Counted from the stretch's first letter, positions 44,970 to 54,116 are shown. The stretch is 64,000 bases of DNA from Acidiflorens sp963806985 (GCA_963806985.1 CAWDZV010000007.1:2294001-2358000), one strand, 5' to 3'. Numbers and translations are program-made. Notes: generated by a model from the letters alone, not told the origin.

Positions 44970-45329
44970 TCAGGCAGCGAGTCGGAAGTGGTGATCCTCG
45001 CGAATCATAACCTGCAATTCGTGGAGGTGCACTATCTCAAAGTTGCTAACCGCGCCATTTTGCAGCAATGCTTTCATAACCTCCTTGGACGGGCTGAACA
45101 GTTTCAATTCAATGCTATGCTCTTGCGCCCAGTGATTGAGATAGGCGAGCATCCCCACCCCGGCGCCGCCAATCTCTCTCACTTGTGAAAGATCGAGCAG
45201 AATCGTATCGGCGAATTTTTGGGCCAACACGAAATCGCGGAGCTTGAATACCGAATCATCGCGCACAATCCCGCCCCTGCACTCAATTACGGTGAAACCA
45301 TCCAGATTGTCGGCCTTTATTTCCAGCAT
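44970..45329 (-). CDS. STAS domain protein (anti-sigma factor antagonist type)
   Basis: 119 residues from ATG 45329 with GGAG six bases upstream; a longer frame to 45467 has no such site. STAS fold: VIECRGGIVRDDSV, ILLDLSQVREIGGAGVGMLAYL. The usual phosphorylated Ser in the loop is replaced (IGGAGVGM), so phospho-switching may differ. Probable partner of an anti-sigma kinase elsewhere. Confidence 0.78.
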   Translation of the reverse strand: MLEIKADNLDGFTVIECRGGIVRDDSVFKLRDFVLAQKFADTILLDLSQVREIGGAGVGMLAYLNHWAQEHSIELKLFSPSKEVMKALLQNGAVSNFEIVHLHELQVMIREDHHFRLAA

Positions 45330-45666
45330 AAACGTCTCCGTAACATCTAAGAGCAACCACCCTGCCAAAGGGCGATGGCCCTTAATTTTCAATTTGATGC
45401 GAGAATGCGGCAGCGGGCTGACTGGGAATCTTTGGAGGGACTTAGGGCAATGTATTCCTACTGCCAAAGCTGTAGGGTGCGAGATGTTACTACCTTACAG
45501 GTACCGGCGTAAGCCCAAAATCTTCTAGCCAATTACTCTCGAATATGTACAATTTAGGTGCGTCTGATCTTTATGGTCGTCAGCAGTACCCGCTCTATAG
45601 CGTGACCTGCCTGCACTATCCTGCGAGTTCCAGCGCACACTTCAACAAAAGGAACACAGCAACATC
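45330..45666. other. Intergenic stretch between divergent STAS and cold-shock genes
   Basis: No gene seen. A short hairpin AAGGGC-GATG-GCCCTT (45368-45383) followed by AATTTTC lies 39 bases from the STAS start. The cold-shock 5' leader is long, about 100 bases or more, as is usual for csp genes; no sure promoter. Confidence 0.4.
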
Positions 45667-45867
45667 ATGGAAACAGGAACAGTAAAGTGGTTTAACGATG
45701 CCAAGGGCTATGGTTTTATCAGCCGCCAGAATGGCGAGGACGTTTTCGTGCACTTCTCCGCCATCCAGGCAAACGGTTTTCGCAGCCTGCAGGAAGGTCA
45801 ACAAGTTCAGTTCGACGTAGTGAAAGGCCCCAAGGGCTGGCAGGCGGAGAACGTCAAAGGCGTCTAG
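45667..45867 (+). CDS. Cold-shock protein, CspA family
   Basis: 66 residues. Binds single-stranded RNA/DNA. GTVKWFNDAKGYGFISR (RNP1 KGYGFI) and DVFVHFSAI (RNP2 VFVHF) are complete. AAAAGGAA upstream and a strong terminator downstream define a single-gene unit. Confidence 0.95.
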   Translation: METGTVKWFNDAKGYGFISRQNGEDVFVHFSAIQANGFRSLQEGQQVQFDVVKGPKGWQAENVKGV

Positions 45868-45889
45868 GCCACGAATACAATTCGGAGAA

Positions 45890-45925
45890 AAGAAGGCGGC
45901 CTGGGAGGGCCGCTTTTCTTTTCGC
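45890..45925 (+). terminator. Rho-independent terminator of the cold-shock gene
   Basis: GCGGCC (45896-45901) pairs with GGCCGC (45908-45913), followed by TTTTCTTTT. 28 bases past the stop. Confidence 0.88.
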
Positions 45926-45975
45926 CTGAGACTGCTCGCTTGAGACTGGATTAGTGGAGCGACGGGCGCTCCATT

Positions 45976-46350
45976 TCAAGCCACAGCTCGCTCCGCTTCG
46001 GCAACGGTTTCGAAGAAATGAAAGAAGTTTTGCACCCGCGTGACCTCCAGAGCATTATGGATGCGCTGATTCACTCCTACTAATCCCAGGCCGCGCCCAT
46101 CTTTTTGTCGCGAGATATAGGCTCCGACCAGCGCGCCGATGGCAGCCGAATCCGCTAGCGGAACATTGGTGAGATCCAGAATGAGCGCGCGCGAATTGTC
46201 GGCCCGTAATTTGGATTGAAAGCCAAACAAATTCGATAGCGTCAGCGGTCCCGCCAGGCGCAGAATGCGGATCCCGTCCCGCGATCCGGGAATATCTTCG
46301 ATGTTCAGAGGCTGCTCAGGCATGCCAGAAATGTTATCGGTGAATGACAT
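45976..46350 (-). CDS. STAS domain protein (anti-sigma factor antagonist)
   Basis: 124 residues. ALILDLTNVPLADSAAIGALVGAY has the canonical Ser in the D-S-A-x-I-G loop, so it can be phosphorylated by an RsbW-type kinase. A second STAS gene lies 650 bases away; the pair flanks the cold-shock gene. A half copy of the GCTCCAC hairpin (45954-45973) overlaps the 3' side. Confidence 0.82.
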   Translation of the reverse strand: MSFTDNISGMPEQPLNIEDIPGSRDGIRILRLAGPLTLSNLFGFQSKLRADNSRALILDLTNVPLADSAAIGALVGAYISRQKDGRGLGLVGVNQRIHNALEVTRVQNFFHFFETVAEAERAVA

Positions 46351-46387
46351 TGCGAATATTAAAAACAGATGAATTCGCCAGAACTGT

Positions 46388-46455
46388 AGAGGTCAGATTG
46401 CAGAGGTAAAAGGCCACGCTTGCACCAGGATTCTTACCTCTGCCATCTGACCTCT
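46388..46455. repeat. Long inverted repeat, AGGT-palindrome family (copy 2)
   Basis: Left arm 46388-46409 and right arm 46434-46455 pair over 22 bases with one mismatch; core AGGTCAGATTGCAGAGGT. Between the STAS and tldE genes. Confidence 0.85.
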
Positions 46456-46465
46456 GACCTCTGGT

Positions 46466-47851
46466 TTACTCTCCGCCGACCGTCAACCCATCGATGCGGA
46501 TGGTTGGCGAGGCCACGCTGCCGCGGAATTCGAGGTCGGCGCCGATCTCAGAAATGTTACAGAACATCTCTTTGAGATTGCCAGCCACTGTGATCTCTTC
46601 CACGGGATAAGCCAGTTCGCCATTGACGATCCACATGCCAGAGGCTCCGCGAGAGTAATCGCCCGTAACCAGGTTGGCGCCGTGACCGAGGAATTCGGTC
46701 ACATAGAGGCCGTCTTTGATCTCGGCAATGATTTGTTTCGGCGTCTTCATCCCAGGCTCGATGAAGTAATTTCCAGGACCGATTCCCGGGGTGCCGGCGA
46801 GTCCGCGAGAAGCGTTGGCAGTAGTTTTCAGGCCCAGCTTTCTTGCCGTGTAGGTATTCAGGAGATACGATTTCAGAATTCCGTTCTCAATCACCACGGT
46901 GCGGCGCGTGGGAATACCTTCGCCGTCGAAGGGAGTGGTGCCAAAGCCGCCGGATAGGGTTCCATCATCGACCACGGTGACGTTCGTTGCGGCAATTTTC
47001 TCTCCCAGTTTGCCTGCCAGGAATGACGCTCCGCGATAGACCGAGTCTCCGTTGACTCCTTCGAAAATGTGTTCCAGCATCGATCTAGCGACCATGGGAT
47101 CGAGCACGACCGGGACATGTGCGGTCTTCACCTTGCGCGCGCCGAGACGCCGGAGCGTGCGGCGGGCTGCCTCTTTTCCAACCTGCTCGGCCGGGTCGAG
47201 CTTAGCCAGGCTGCGCGCTACCGAATACCAGTAATCGCGTTGCATGCCGCCGTTCGCGTCCTGCGCAATGGGCACCACGGCGACGGAACAGTAGGAGCGC
47301 TGGTATTCGCCGAGAAAGCCATGAGAATTTGCCAGGATCTTTCTGCCGGTGGCAGCGTCAAATGATCCGCCTTCAGAGTTCTTGATGCGTGGATCGGCGT
47401 CGAGGGCGGCTCGTTCGGCGCGACGCGCATATTCGATGCGCTCAGGGCCGGGCAGCGAATAAACGTCCTCGTGATAAAGATTGAGGTTACCCGAGAGCGA
47501 GCCGAGTTTATCTGACTCAGGAATGCCGGCGAAGGGATCTTCAGAGGTGATTTTGGCCAGTTCGAGCGCCGACTTCAGCATGCGCTCGATGCCAGCAGCG
47601 GAAAAATCGCTCGAATAGGTGCTGGCCGCGCGCTGCCCGAAGTAGACTCGAACCCCGATGGCGCGGGAGCCGGATTCCTTTAGCGTTTCGACCTGGCCGA
47701 GACGAACCGTGGTGGAAAATTCATCGCCTTCGCGGACGACACACTCCGCCGCCGTTGCGCCGCCGCGCGTGGCGCGGCTGACTACGTCAATGGCGAATTC
47801 CTTGAGATTGAGGGCGAGCTTTACTTCGGTGGATTCCAGAGTTGTCGTCAT
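46466..47851 (-). CDS. TldE/PmbA family metalloprotease subunit
   Basis: 461 residues. Partner of TldD in the heterodimeric protease that matures microcin-type peptides and degrades unfolded peptides. Family segments are GVRVYFGQRAASTYSSDFS, RNSEGGSFDA-type (KNSEGGSFDAATG), VVLDPMVARSMLEHIFEGV, and the C-terminal MWIVNGELAYPVEEITVAGNL. It lacks the metal-binding HExxxH, as expected for TldE. Its gene lies 92 bases downstream of tldD, with an inverted repeat between. Confidence 0.9.
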   Translation of the reverse strand: MTTTLESTEVKLALNLKEFAIDVVSRATRGGATAAECVVREGDEFSTTVRLGQVETLKESGSRAIGVRVYFGQRAASTYSSDFSAAGIERMLKSALELAKITSEDPFAGIPESDKLGSLSGNLNLYHEDVYSLPGPERIEYARRAERAALDADPRIKNSEGGSFDAATGRKILANSHGFLGEYQRSYCSVAVVPIAQDANGGMQRDYWYSVARSLAKLDPAEQVGKEAARRTLRRLGARKVKTAHVPVVLDPMVARSMLEHIFEGVNGDSVYRGASFLAGKLGEKIAATNVTVVDDGTLSGGFGTTPFDGEGIPTRRTVVIENGILKSYLLNTYTARKLGLKTTANASRGLAGTPGIGPGNYFIEPGMKTPKQIIAEIKDGLYVTEFLGHGANLVTGDYSRGASGMWIVNGELAYPVEEITVAGNLKEMFCNISEIGADLEFRGSVASPTIRIDGLTVGGE

Positions 47852-47872
47852 TTTTTAAAATATTGCAGAGGT

Positions 47873-47935
47873 CGGAGTGGCAGGTGAAAACCCCAGACCG
47901 TTAAAACTTCCGCCATCTGCCATCTGTCTTCTGTA
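47873..47935. repeat. Degenerate AGGT-palindrome between tldD and tldE
   Basis: GCAGAGGTCGGAGTGGCAGGTG on the left, CCGCCATCTGCCATCTGTCTTCTG on the right. Same layout as the better copies, with more mismatches. Confidence 0.5.
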
Positions 47936-47942
47936 AATTCTC

Positions 47943-49415
47943 CTACTGCATGTATCCGCCGGATTCGCGCTTCGCCGTGCCGCCCACGGTCAGGCGATCG
48001 ATCTTAATTGTCGGAATACCGACGCCAACCGGCACAGCTTGTCCATCTTTACCGCAGGTTCCTACACCTTCATCCAACTTCAAATCGTTGCCGACCATCG
48101 AGACGCGGGTCAGCACATCTGGGCCATTGCCGATCAAGGTTGCGCCCTTGATTGGGGCGGTGATCTGGCCGTCTTCGATGAGATAGGCTTCCGATGCCGA
48201 GAACACGAACTTGCCGTTCGTAATGTCGACCTGTCCGCCGCCAAAGTTTACAGCATAGACACCATTCTTTACCGACCGGATAATGTCACCGGGATCGTCT
48301 TGCCCAGCCAGCATATACGTGTTCGTCATGCGCGGCATGGGAATGTGCTCATAACTCTCGCGGCGTCCGTTGCCGGTATCGGCGAGGCCCATGAGCCGCG
48401 ACGAAAGTTTGTCGCTGAGATATCCTTTCAGAATTCCGTTTTCGATCAGTACGGTTTCCTGCGTGGGCTGGCCTTCGTCATCCACATTCAAGGAGCCGCG
48501 GCGCCAGGGCATGGTACCGTTGTCGACCACGGTGCACTTTTCGCTGGCTACTCTTTTGCCGATCAAGCCGGCGAAGGCCGAGGTTTTCTTGCGATTAAAA
48601 TCCGCTTCGAGCCCATGACCCACGGCCTCGTGCAAGAGAACGCCGGGCCACCCCGGACCGAGTACGACTTCCATATCTCCAGCGGGAGCGTCGCGGGCGT
48701 CGAGTTGCAGGATGGCCTGGCGCGAGGCCTCCCTGGCAAAAAATTCCGGGGTCTTGTCGCCAAAAAAGAAATCGAGCGCGACGCGTCCGCCGCCGCCCGA
48801 TGTTCCACGTCCCGACGACTCGCGGCCCGAACTCGCGTCGGTCTTGGCAATGCAGGAAACGTTCATGCGCGCCAACGGCTGCGAATCTTCCGCAAACGTG
48901 CCATCGGAGCCGACAACGAGAATATTCCGCAGTTCGTCGGCGTAGCTTGCTCGCACTTCCTTGATGCGCGGATCATATCCGCGCGCGGTTTGATCGGCGC
49001 GCATCAGCAGTTCAACTTTGGCGGTGAGGTCGGCATCCACTGACGGCAAGGTTACCGGGTACAGACTTCGAGCCGCTTTTTGCTGAAATCCAGCGACCGT
49101 TGATTTGGCTGGCGCACTGGCGATGAGCGCTGCGGTGCGGGCCGCATGCAAAATCCGTTGCGGAGAGAGATCGTCCGTGTACGCATAACCGGTGCGCTCG
49201 CCGGAAACGACGCGTACGCCGCAGCCAGCTGAGATTCCCTGCGACGCGGACTTAACCAGCGACTCATCCACCATCAACGAAGTCGAGGTTAGATACTCGA
49301 AATAAAGGTCCGCATAGTCGCCGCCCGCCGAGAGCGCGGCGGCCAAGTAACTCTCAAGATCGTGGTTTGTAAGTCCGTAGTGGTCAAAAAAGAAGCGTTC
49401 CTGGGTAGCGGTCAC
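47943..49415 (-). CDS. tldD: TldD metalloprotease
   Basis: 490 residues from GTG. The catalytic subunit, with HEAVGHGLEADF (HExxxH zinc motif) near residue 256. GGGQVDITNGKFVFSASEAYLIEDG and the N-terminal DYADLYFEYLTSTSLMVDE are family markers. The GTG has GAGGA about 12 bases upstream. It should act with TldE just downstream. No obvious RiPP precursor lies nearby. Confidence 0.93.
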   Translation of the reverse strand: MTATQERFFFDHYGLTNHDLESYLAAALSAGGDYADLYFEYLTSTSLMVDESLVKSASQGISAGCGVRVVSGERTGYAYTDDLSPQRILHAARTAALIASAPAKSTVAGFQQKAARSLYPVTLPSVDADLTAKVELLMRADQTARGYDPRIKEVRASYADELRNILVVGSDGTFAEDSQPLARMNVSCIAKTDASSGRESSGRGTSGGGGRVALDFFFGDKTPEFFAREASRQAILQLDARDAPAGDMEVVLGPGWPGVLLHEAVGHGLEADFNRKKTSAFAGLIGKRVASEKCTVVDNGTMPWRRGSLNVDDEGQPTQETVLIENGILKGYLSDKLSSRLMGLADTGNGRRESYEHIPMPRMTNTYMLAGQDDPGDIIRSVKNGVYAVNFGGGQVDITNGKFVFSASEAYLIEDGQITAPIKGATLIGNGPDVLTRVSMVGNDLKLDEGVGTCGKDGQAVPVGVGIPTIKIDRLTVGGTAKRESGGYMQ

Positions 49416-49636
49416 AATGGTTTGATGTCCTCTGCTTATTTTGATGTCTTCGACTTTCGAAACGACTCGTTAGTCTAACCGCATACTATCTGCATTATCC
49501 CATGAGTGGAGCCGCAATGTTCCGAGGGGGCGATTACGAAAGTCAGGCTAGGCCAACCGTCCAAAAACTGAACAATTTCGCGGTACAGCGATCACTGACG
49601 GCTCTCTGAGCTGGCAAATAATCTCGATTATGAAAC

Positions 49637-49701
49637 TTGACAATCGTGGTTCCGAGATCAGATTCCGAGGTTGCCGTTTCGAAATCGTGGTTTCGAGATC
49701 A
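49637..49701 (+). promoter_or_regulatory. Direct repeat upstream of the PD-(D/E)XK-like gene
   Basis: AATCGTGGTTCCGAGATCA (49642-49660) and AATCGTGGTTTCGAGATCA (49683-49701) differ at one base and are 41 bases apart start to start. The first follows directly on TTGACA (49637-49642). They lie 12-76 bases before the start codon, as a dimeric operator would. Confidence 0.4.
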
Positions 49702-49712
49702 AGTTCTGCGCT

Positions 49713-51266
49713 ATGACCCCAGACTCGCTCAGCCAAATGCTCAGAGACTTTCTGGATGGCGCCCGCGCTGCGGTTGTGGTGGAAGACGGCGCCATCGCGT
49801 TCGATCTCAGTGCCTCGAAATATTCGATCTCGGGCGAATATAACAAGTGCCTGTTGCACCTGTGGTCGAGCGAACGAAATTTCGTGCGGCGCGTGCTCGA
49901 TGCCGAAGTCAAGGCCACCACGCTGCGCTTGCAAGTGCAGCGCATGGGCCAGAATCGCGCGACACGTCTCGACTTTTGCCGCAATCGCGATCAGCGATCT
50001 CCCGCGGCGCGCAGGGCGGCGCGTGCCGCCTACGAGCCACGCTTGCGGCGTGCTCTCGAGAGACACTTTCCGGGATGGACCGTCGTCCGGCTCACTACCC
50101 GCGTCGATCTCGAGCATTCTTTCGGCCCTGCCTACCTGCGTGGTTGGCTCCGCCACGGGCGGCGTGCCCTGGCTGTCGTGGGGGTGAACGATCAGGAAAC
50201 GCAATCTACCATCGACGGCGCGTTGACTTGCGGAATTCTTTGGCTCGAGGCGTGCCGGGTGGCCCAGCATGAACGGCACGTGGTTGAAGGATTGGCGATC
50301 ATTGTTCCGAAAGGCGCTGATGCTTTGACCCGGCAGCGTGTAGCGCATCTGCACCCGACGGTTGCGAAATGGCAGTTATACGAATTCGATCAGCGCGAAG
50401 ATGAATTTACGCCGGTCGACACTGGCGATTGCGGCAATCTGGCGACCCGCCTGGTGGCTCCCATAGACGAAGGGCTGGCGCGCGAGCGCTTTGCGGAATC
50501 GATTGCGCGCATTCACGGCATCCTGCCGCAATCGGAGGTGGTGGTGCTCTCGCCGGCGTTGATTTCGTTTCGATGCCACGGACTCGAATTTGCACAGGCA
50601 CGCATTGCGCACGATCCGCGCGCTTTTCAAAGCCGAGCCTTTCAACACAGTGAGGAGATCAGTTTTGGTTTATGGCCAGAGGAACGCATTCTCACTTCAG
50701 AGAACGAAACCCAGTTCGGCGATCTCGTGCGACTTGCTGCGGCCGTCCGCCATAAAGACGGCCCGAAGAATCATGCGTTGTGGCGAATGCATCCCGAGCG
50801 CTGGCTGGAATCGCTGGTTGCCGGCAACATCGCGGCGCTCGACGGCAGGCTGTGCCCGGACTTCGTGTATGCGCAGGTGCCGGCTTTTGCCGCGGCGGAT
50901 CGGGCGATGATTGACATTCTGGCCGGAACTCACGAGGCCCGCCTGGCGGTCATTGAACTCAAGGCCGATGAGGATATCCAGCTTCCTTTGCAGGGCGTGG
51001 ATTACTGGTCGCGTGTTACCTGGCACCAGAGCCGTGGAGAGTTTTCGCGTTTTGGTTATTTTCCGGGCCGCGAGATCTCGCCGCAGAAGCCGCTGCTCAT
51101 GTTGGTCGCGCCCGCCTTGCACGTGCATCCGACAACCGACACGATTTTGCGGTATCTTTCGCCAGAGATCGATTGGGAAGTGCTGGGGATTGACGAGCAC
51201 TGGCGGGACGAAATCAGAATCGTGTTCCGAAAGAAGCCTGCGCGCGGGACAGCTCAGGCAGCTTAG
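49713..51266 (+). CDS. Uncharacterised protein with candidate PD-(D/E)XK site
   Basis: 517 residues from ATG 49713; a longer frame to 49671 has no reason to be used. The N-terminal 350 residues are beta-rich and unrecognised. Near the C-terminus MIDIL (D401), VIELK (E415-x-K417) and PLQGVDYWSRV have the spacing and order of a PD-(D/E)XK nuclease fold, including the following Gln. Another reading is a nuclease-like domain without activity. It is alone on its strand, divergent from tldD, with a direct repeat in front. Function not known. Confidence 0.65.
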   Translation: MTPDSLSQMLRDFLDGARAAVVVEDGAIAFDLSASKYSISGEYNKCLLHLWSSERNFVRRVLDAEVKATTLRLQVQRMGQNRATRLDFCRNRDQRSPAARRAARAAYEPRLRRALERHFPGWTVVRLTTRVDLEHSFGPAYLRGWLRHGRRALAVVGVNDQETQSTIDGALTCGILWLEACRVAQHERHVVEGLAIIVPKGADALTRQRVAHLHPTVAKWQLYEFDQREDEFTPVDTGDCGNLATRLVAPIDEGLARERFAESIARIHGILPQSEVVVLSPALISFRCHGLEFAQARIAHDPRAFQSRAFQHSEEISFGLWPEERILTSENETQFGDLVRLAAAVRHKDGPKNHALWRMHPERWLESLVAGNIAALDGRLCPDFVYAQVPAFAAADRAMIDILAGTHEARLAVIELKADEDIQLPLQGVDYWSRVTWHQSRGEFSRFGYFPGREISPQKPLLMLVAPALHVHPTTDTILRYLSPEIDWEVLGIDEHWRDEIRIVFRKKPARGTAQAA

Positions 51267-51403
51267 AGCTTTTCACCGCCGCGACGCCGAGGGCGCGCAG
51301 ACAAGCTATGCCAATGTCAAACCAAAGACGCGTGTTTCTGTTTGCAGGACTTGATTTTTTTCAAGAACCAAAAAGACTTCTCGGCACCCCTGCAGTGAAG
51401 CAA

Positions 51404-51964
51404 TCAGATGCCTATGCTCTTTCGCAGCATCACGAGTTGTCCGAGGTGGTACGCGTTGTGGTCGGCTAGTAGCAGCGCCTCGCGCAAAATAGTTTGCCCA
51501 TCGCCCCAAGGTATCCGCGCGTAGAGATCGACCTTGCGGTCGGCGACGATTTGCTCCATCGTCCGAAGGTCTTTCTTGAACGCCGTCATACTCGCCTGCC
51601 ATGCCTTTTCGTCTGCGGGCACTTCCGACTCCGGCCAGTACCCTTCAGGCCATTTTCGGGAGACATAACTCGAATTCTGGCTGAACTCGAGAATATCCCG
51701 CTGGGCGAGGCGCATGTGCTCGAGTAGCATCCATGCAGTGTGAGGGAAGTTTGAAACTTTAACTCCGGCCAATTGCACGGGCCAGTCGCCCATGGCGGCA
51801 TCGAAGTCGGCGTGGGCTCCGCCGCCTTTCAGCAAGTAGAGAAGGTGCTCGCGGAGGGGTCGCTCGAGAGATGCTGGCTGCGCTGCCACCCTCTTGTCGG
51901 GCGCAGGCCTGGATGAGGTCGTCTTTGTCCTTGTCCTTGTCTTCTTTGCCGTCTTCTTAGCCAT
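51404..51964 (-). CDS. DinB family protein with basic N-terminal tail
   Basis: 186 residues. A Lys/Arg/Thr-rich tail of about 30 residues precedes the four-helix bundle. His positions FPHTAWMLLEHMRLAQRDI and LLLADHNAYHLGQLVMLRK fit the DinB metal site. Substrate unknown. The tail (KKTAKKTRTRTKTTS) is unusual and may bind nucleic acid. Confidence 0.82.
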   Translation of the reverse strand: MAKKTAKKTRTRTKTTSSRPAPDKRVAAQPASLERPLREHLLYLLKGGGAHADFDAAMGDWPVQLAGVKVSNFPHTAWMLLEHMRLAQRDILEFSQNSSYVSRKWPEGYWPESEVPADEKAWQASMTAFKKDLRTMEQIVADRKVDLYARIPWGDGQTILREALLLADHNAYHLGQLVMLRKSIGI

Positions 51965-52127
51965 AGTGATCCCTTATGAGTATTGTATGGAAGTGGATTG
52001 CAATTGAAGAGGTTCAACAGGGAATTGGAATAACGATCTGACGGTTCCAACCATTAAGTCGGACCACCCTTGACTGCGCTGCTTCACATTACGGTTAATC
52101 TATCATTGTCTCTCCACGTTCTCAGAT

Positions 52128-52701
52128 CTATTCACGTTCCCAGGTTTGGCGGGTCTGCTCACCCGTCTCACGGGATTTCAGAATCCGTAGCACTGAGAGT
52201 ATTGTGCTCCAACTGCGCGTTGTCGCCGGCGCCCCGAAGAGCCTGTCGATCTGGCCGAGATAGCCAATCGTTTTCATGTGGCGGCGGTACACGCCATACA
52301 CGAGACGATTCTTCGAGCCAATGATTCGCACAAGCCACTCCCCACCTTCGGGAAGAGCAATCGGAAGAGAAACTCTGCGTCGTCCAGCCTCCGACAAGAT
52401 GCTTACAAATTGAACAGCATCTGCGGGCAGTGGCTCAGTTCCAAAGGGATCGTCCATCTCTAGTCGAATCAGATCACCGCCATCGCAGAAAGCGATGATT
52501 GCTTCAAACGGCAGCTTCCGGCGCAATTCGGCAAGGAACTTTGCGCGCAACCCAGGTTTGCGAATGACAAGCGTGCCTGCGGCGCCCACGTTCACGGCAT
52601 CGTAGATGTCCGAGTTCTTTGGCGAGCACGCTCGGACGAAAAGCCCTGTGTCCTCCAACGTTGATACCCCGGAAGAAAACAATCAAAGCCATGCTGCGCA
52701 T
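52128..52701 (-). pseudogene. DUF1697 protein, frameshifted
   Basis: The N-terminus MALIVFFRGINVGGHRAFRPS is the DUF1697 start, in one frame from 52692 or 52701. The rest, DAVNVGAAGTLVIRKPG to ETGEQTRQTWERE, lies in another frame. Removing one base near 52600 (GGACATCTACGAT) joins them into a normal-looking 190-residue protein. A single-base indel, real or technical. Confidence 0.75.
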
Positions 52702-52747
52702 TGTTGCACCACCGAAGTATCGAGGAGAAGCGGAAGTGGTCGGGCCT

Positions 52748-52780
52748 GACGATAGATCTGACGATAGATGACGATAGATA
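52748..52780. repeat. Short tandem repeat GACGATAGAT x3
   Basis: Three adjacent copies of GACGATAGAT, the first followed by CT. Intergenic, upstream of the DUF1697 gene. Confidence 0.7.
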
Positions 52781-52919
52781 ACGTGTAGTCGCGCGCCGCT
52801 TACCGATCTGCCCACTCCGGATGGCTGGTTAAACGAGGCATCGGAATTCGATCCGCTGGGCACCCGGACCTCCTCGATCTTCGAGTGGTCCCTCATCCAC
52901 AATGGAGTGAGTTCAAAGC

Positions 52920-54116
52920 TCATGGTGCCGGCTTCGGGTTCAATGCCGTCTCTGGCGCTTCGTCTTTGTAGACGCGGCCGATACCGCGCACCAGGCGCCG
53001 CATCGGCAACTCGCCCCTGGCATCGGCAAAGAAGATCTCGCCTGCGCGCGCGCCTCGATAGCACCAGCGCTTCAATATCGCGAGGTGCTCGGCGCATTCG
53101 ACGGCGGTATCCGGCTTGGCCACGGGAAACGACGCTAGGGCGGCCTGGATGCGCGCTTCCATTGATTGCGATAGTGACTGCACGGCTGATTCCGATTTTG
53201 TGTGTTCGTTTGCGGAAATCGGAAACTCCAGCGGCCCGGCGATGGCGCCGGCGTTGACGGGAAAGAGTGCTATGCTCCCTGGCCGCACAGACTTTTGCAC
53301 GATTACGGCATGCAACTGATCAATGCGATGGACGAACTCGGGCAATTGCTGCAAGACCGGACTGAGTTTGTCGAGCCGGGCATGAATGGCCGCGGCCATT
53401 TCGAATTCCATTCTAGCGGACGCCTCGTCGCGTTCGGCTGCCATTTGCCGCCGAAGTGATTCGCCGCGCGAATCCAAGAAATTCTCGACCCGCGTCACTT
53501 CCTCGCGGTAGGCATCATCGGTACACCCGCGAAAACAGGGTGCCAAACACATCTTCATCTCCGAATAAACGCACCCGGGAAATTTTGGATCGGGATGCAA
53601 GTCGTCCACGCAGCGCCGCATCTTGAAGAAGTCGAGCGCGTCGTTCAAGAACTTTTCCGCCGCCACCCGGGAAGCGAACGGCCCGTAGTAAACATTTTTC
53701 CCTGGAAGTCCTTTTCCTGACACTCTTCCCAACCGCGTCGTGACGGAAGCGCGGGGAAATTCGTTCTGGAGATGCAGCTTGACGAGAGGAGCGAAGCGCA
53801 GGCGCAGACGATCCGTATACGTCCTGGCAAAAGTGGCGCGCAGGACTTGATAAAGCACAAATCCCGATTCGAAGTCCGACCCGGTCAGCGTGTATTCGAT
53901 CCAGCGCACGCGATTCCTGAGGTTGAGCCGTTTTGTGTGCTCCTCGCTAGGCGAAAGCAACCGCAGGAGCCGCCGCCGCAGGTCGGCCGTCTTGCTGACG
54001 TAGGGCTCGGAGTCCGCATCTTCGCCGCGCAGGAGAAATACGGCCGGAGCGGCAGGTACGGCGGAGAACACCTCGGCGTCTGCTTCCGGGTGGAACTCGA
54101 TGCGTTCGGTCAGCAC
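52920..54116 (-). CDS. UvrC-like protein lacking the RNase H nuclease domain
   Basis: 398 residues. Residues 18-60 are a GIY-YIG-like domain with weakened motifs (PAVFLLRG, then PYVSKTADLRRRL in place of YIGKA-type). Cysteines C169, C182, C190, C194 match the UvrC Cys cluster, and residues 224-258 a UVR helix pair (RDEASARMEFEMAAAIHARL). It stops before the C-terminal RNase H and HhH parts of UvrC. It may be a repair accessory like Cho or an inactive homologue. Confidence 0.75.
   Translation of the reverse strand: MLTERIEFHPEADAEVFSAVPAAPAVFLLRGEDADSEPYVSKTADLRRRLLRLLSPSEEHTKRLNLRNRVRWIEYTLTGSDFESGFVLYQVLRATFARTYTDRLRLRFAPLVKLHLQNEFPRASVTTRLGRVSGKGLPGKNVYYGPFASRVAAEKFLNDALDFFKMRRCVDDLHPDPKFPGCVYSEMKMCLAPCFRGCTDDAYREEVTRVENFLDSRGESLRRQMAAERDEASARMEFEMAAAIHARLDKLSPVLQQLPEFVHRIDQLHAVIVQKSVRPGSIALFPVNAGAIAGPLEFPISANEHTKSESAVQSLSQSMEARIQAALASFPVAKPDTAVECAEHLAILKRWCYRGARAGEIFFADARGELPMRRLVRGIGRVYKDEAPETALNPKPAP

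Noticed and set aside
48039..49043. 334-residue plus-strand frame
   Set aside because: Antisense shadow of tldD, whose motifs are complete.
46466..49415. TldD/TldE as part of a RiPP cluster
   Set aside because: No precursor-like small gene, cyclodehydratase or exporter nearby; the pair is common housekeeping equipment.
49548..50354. 268-residue minus-strand frame
   Set aside because: Antisense to the start of the PD-(D/E)XK-like gene; no family features.
52748..52780. Tandem GACGATAGAT as a CRISPR or iteron set
   Set aside because: Only three short adjacent copies without spacers and no replication gene next to it.
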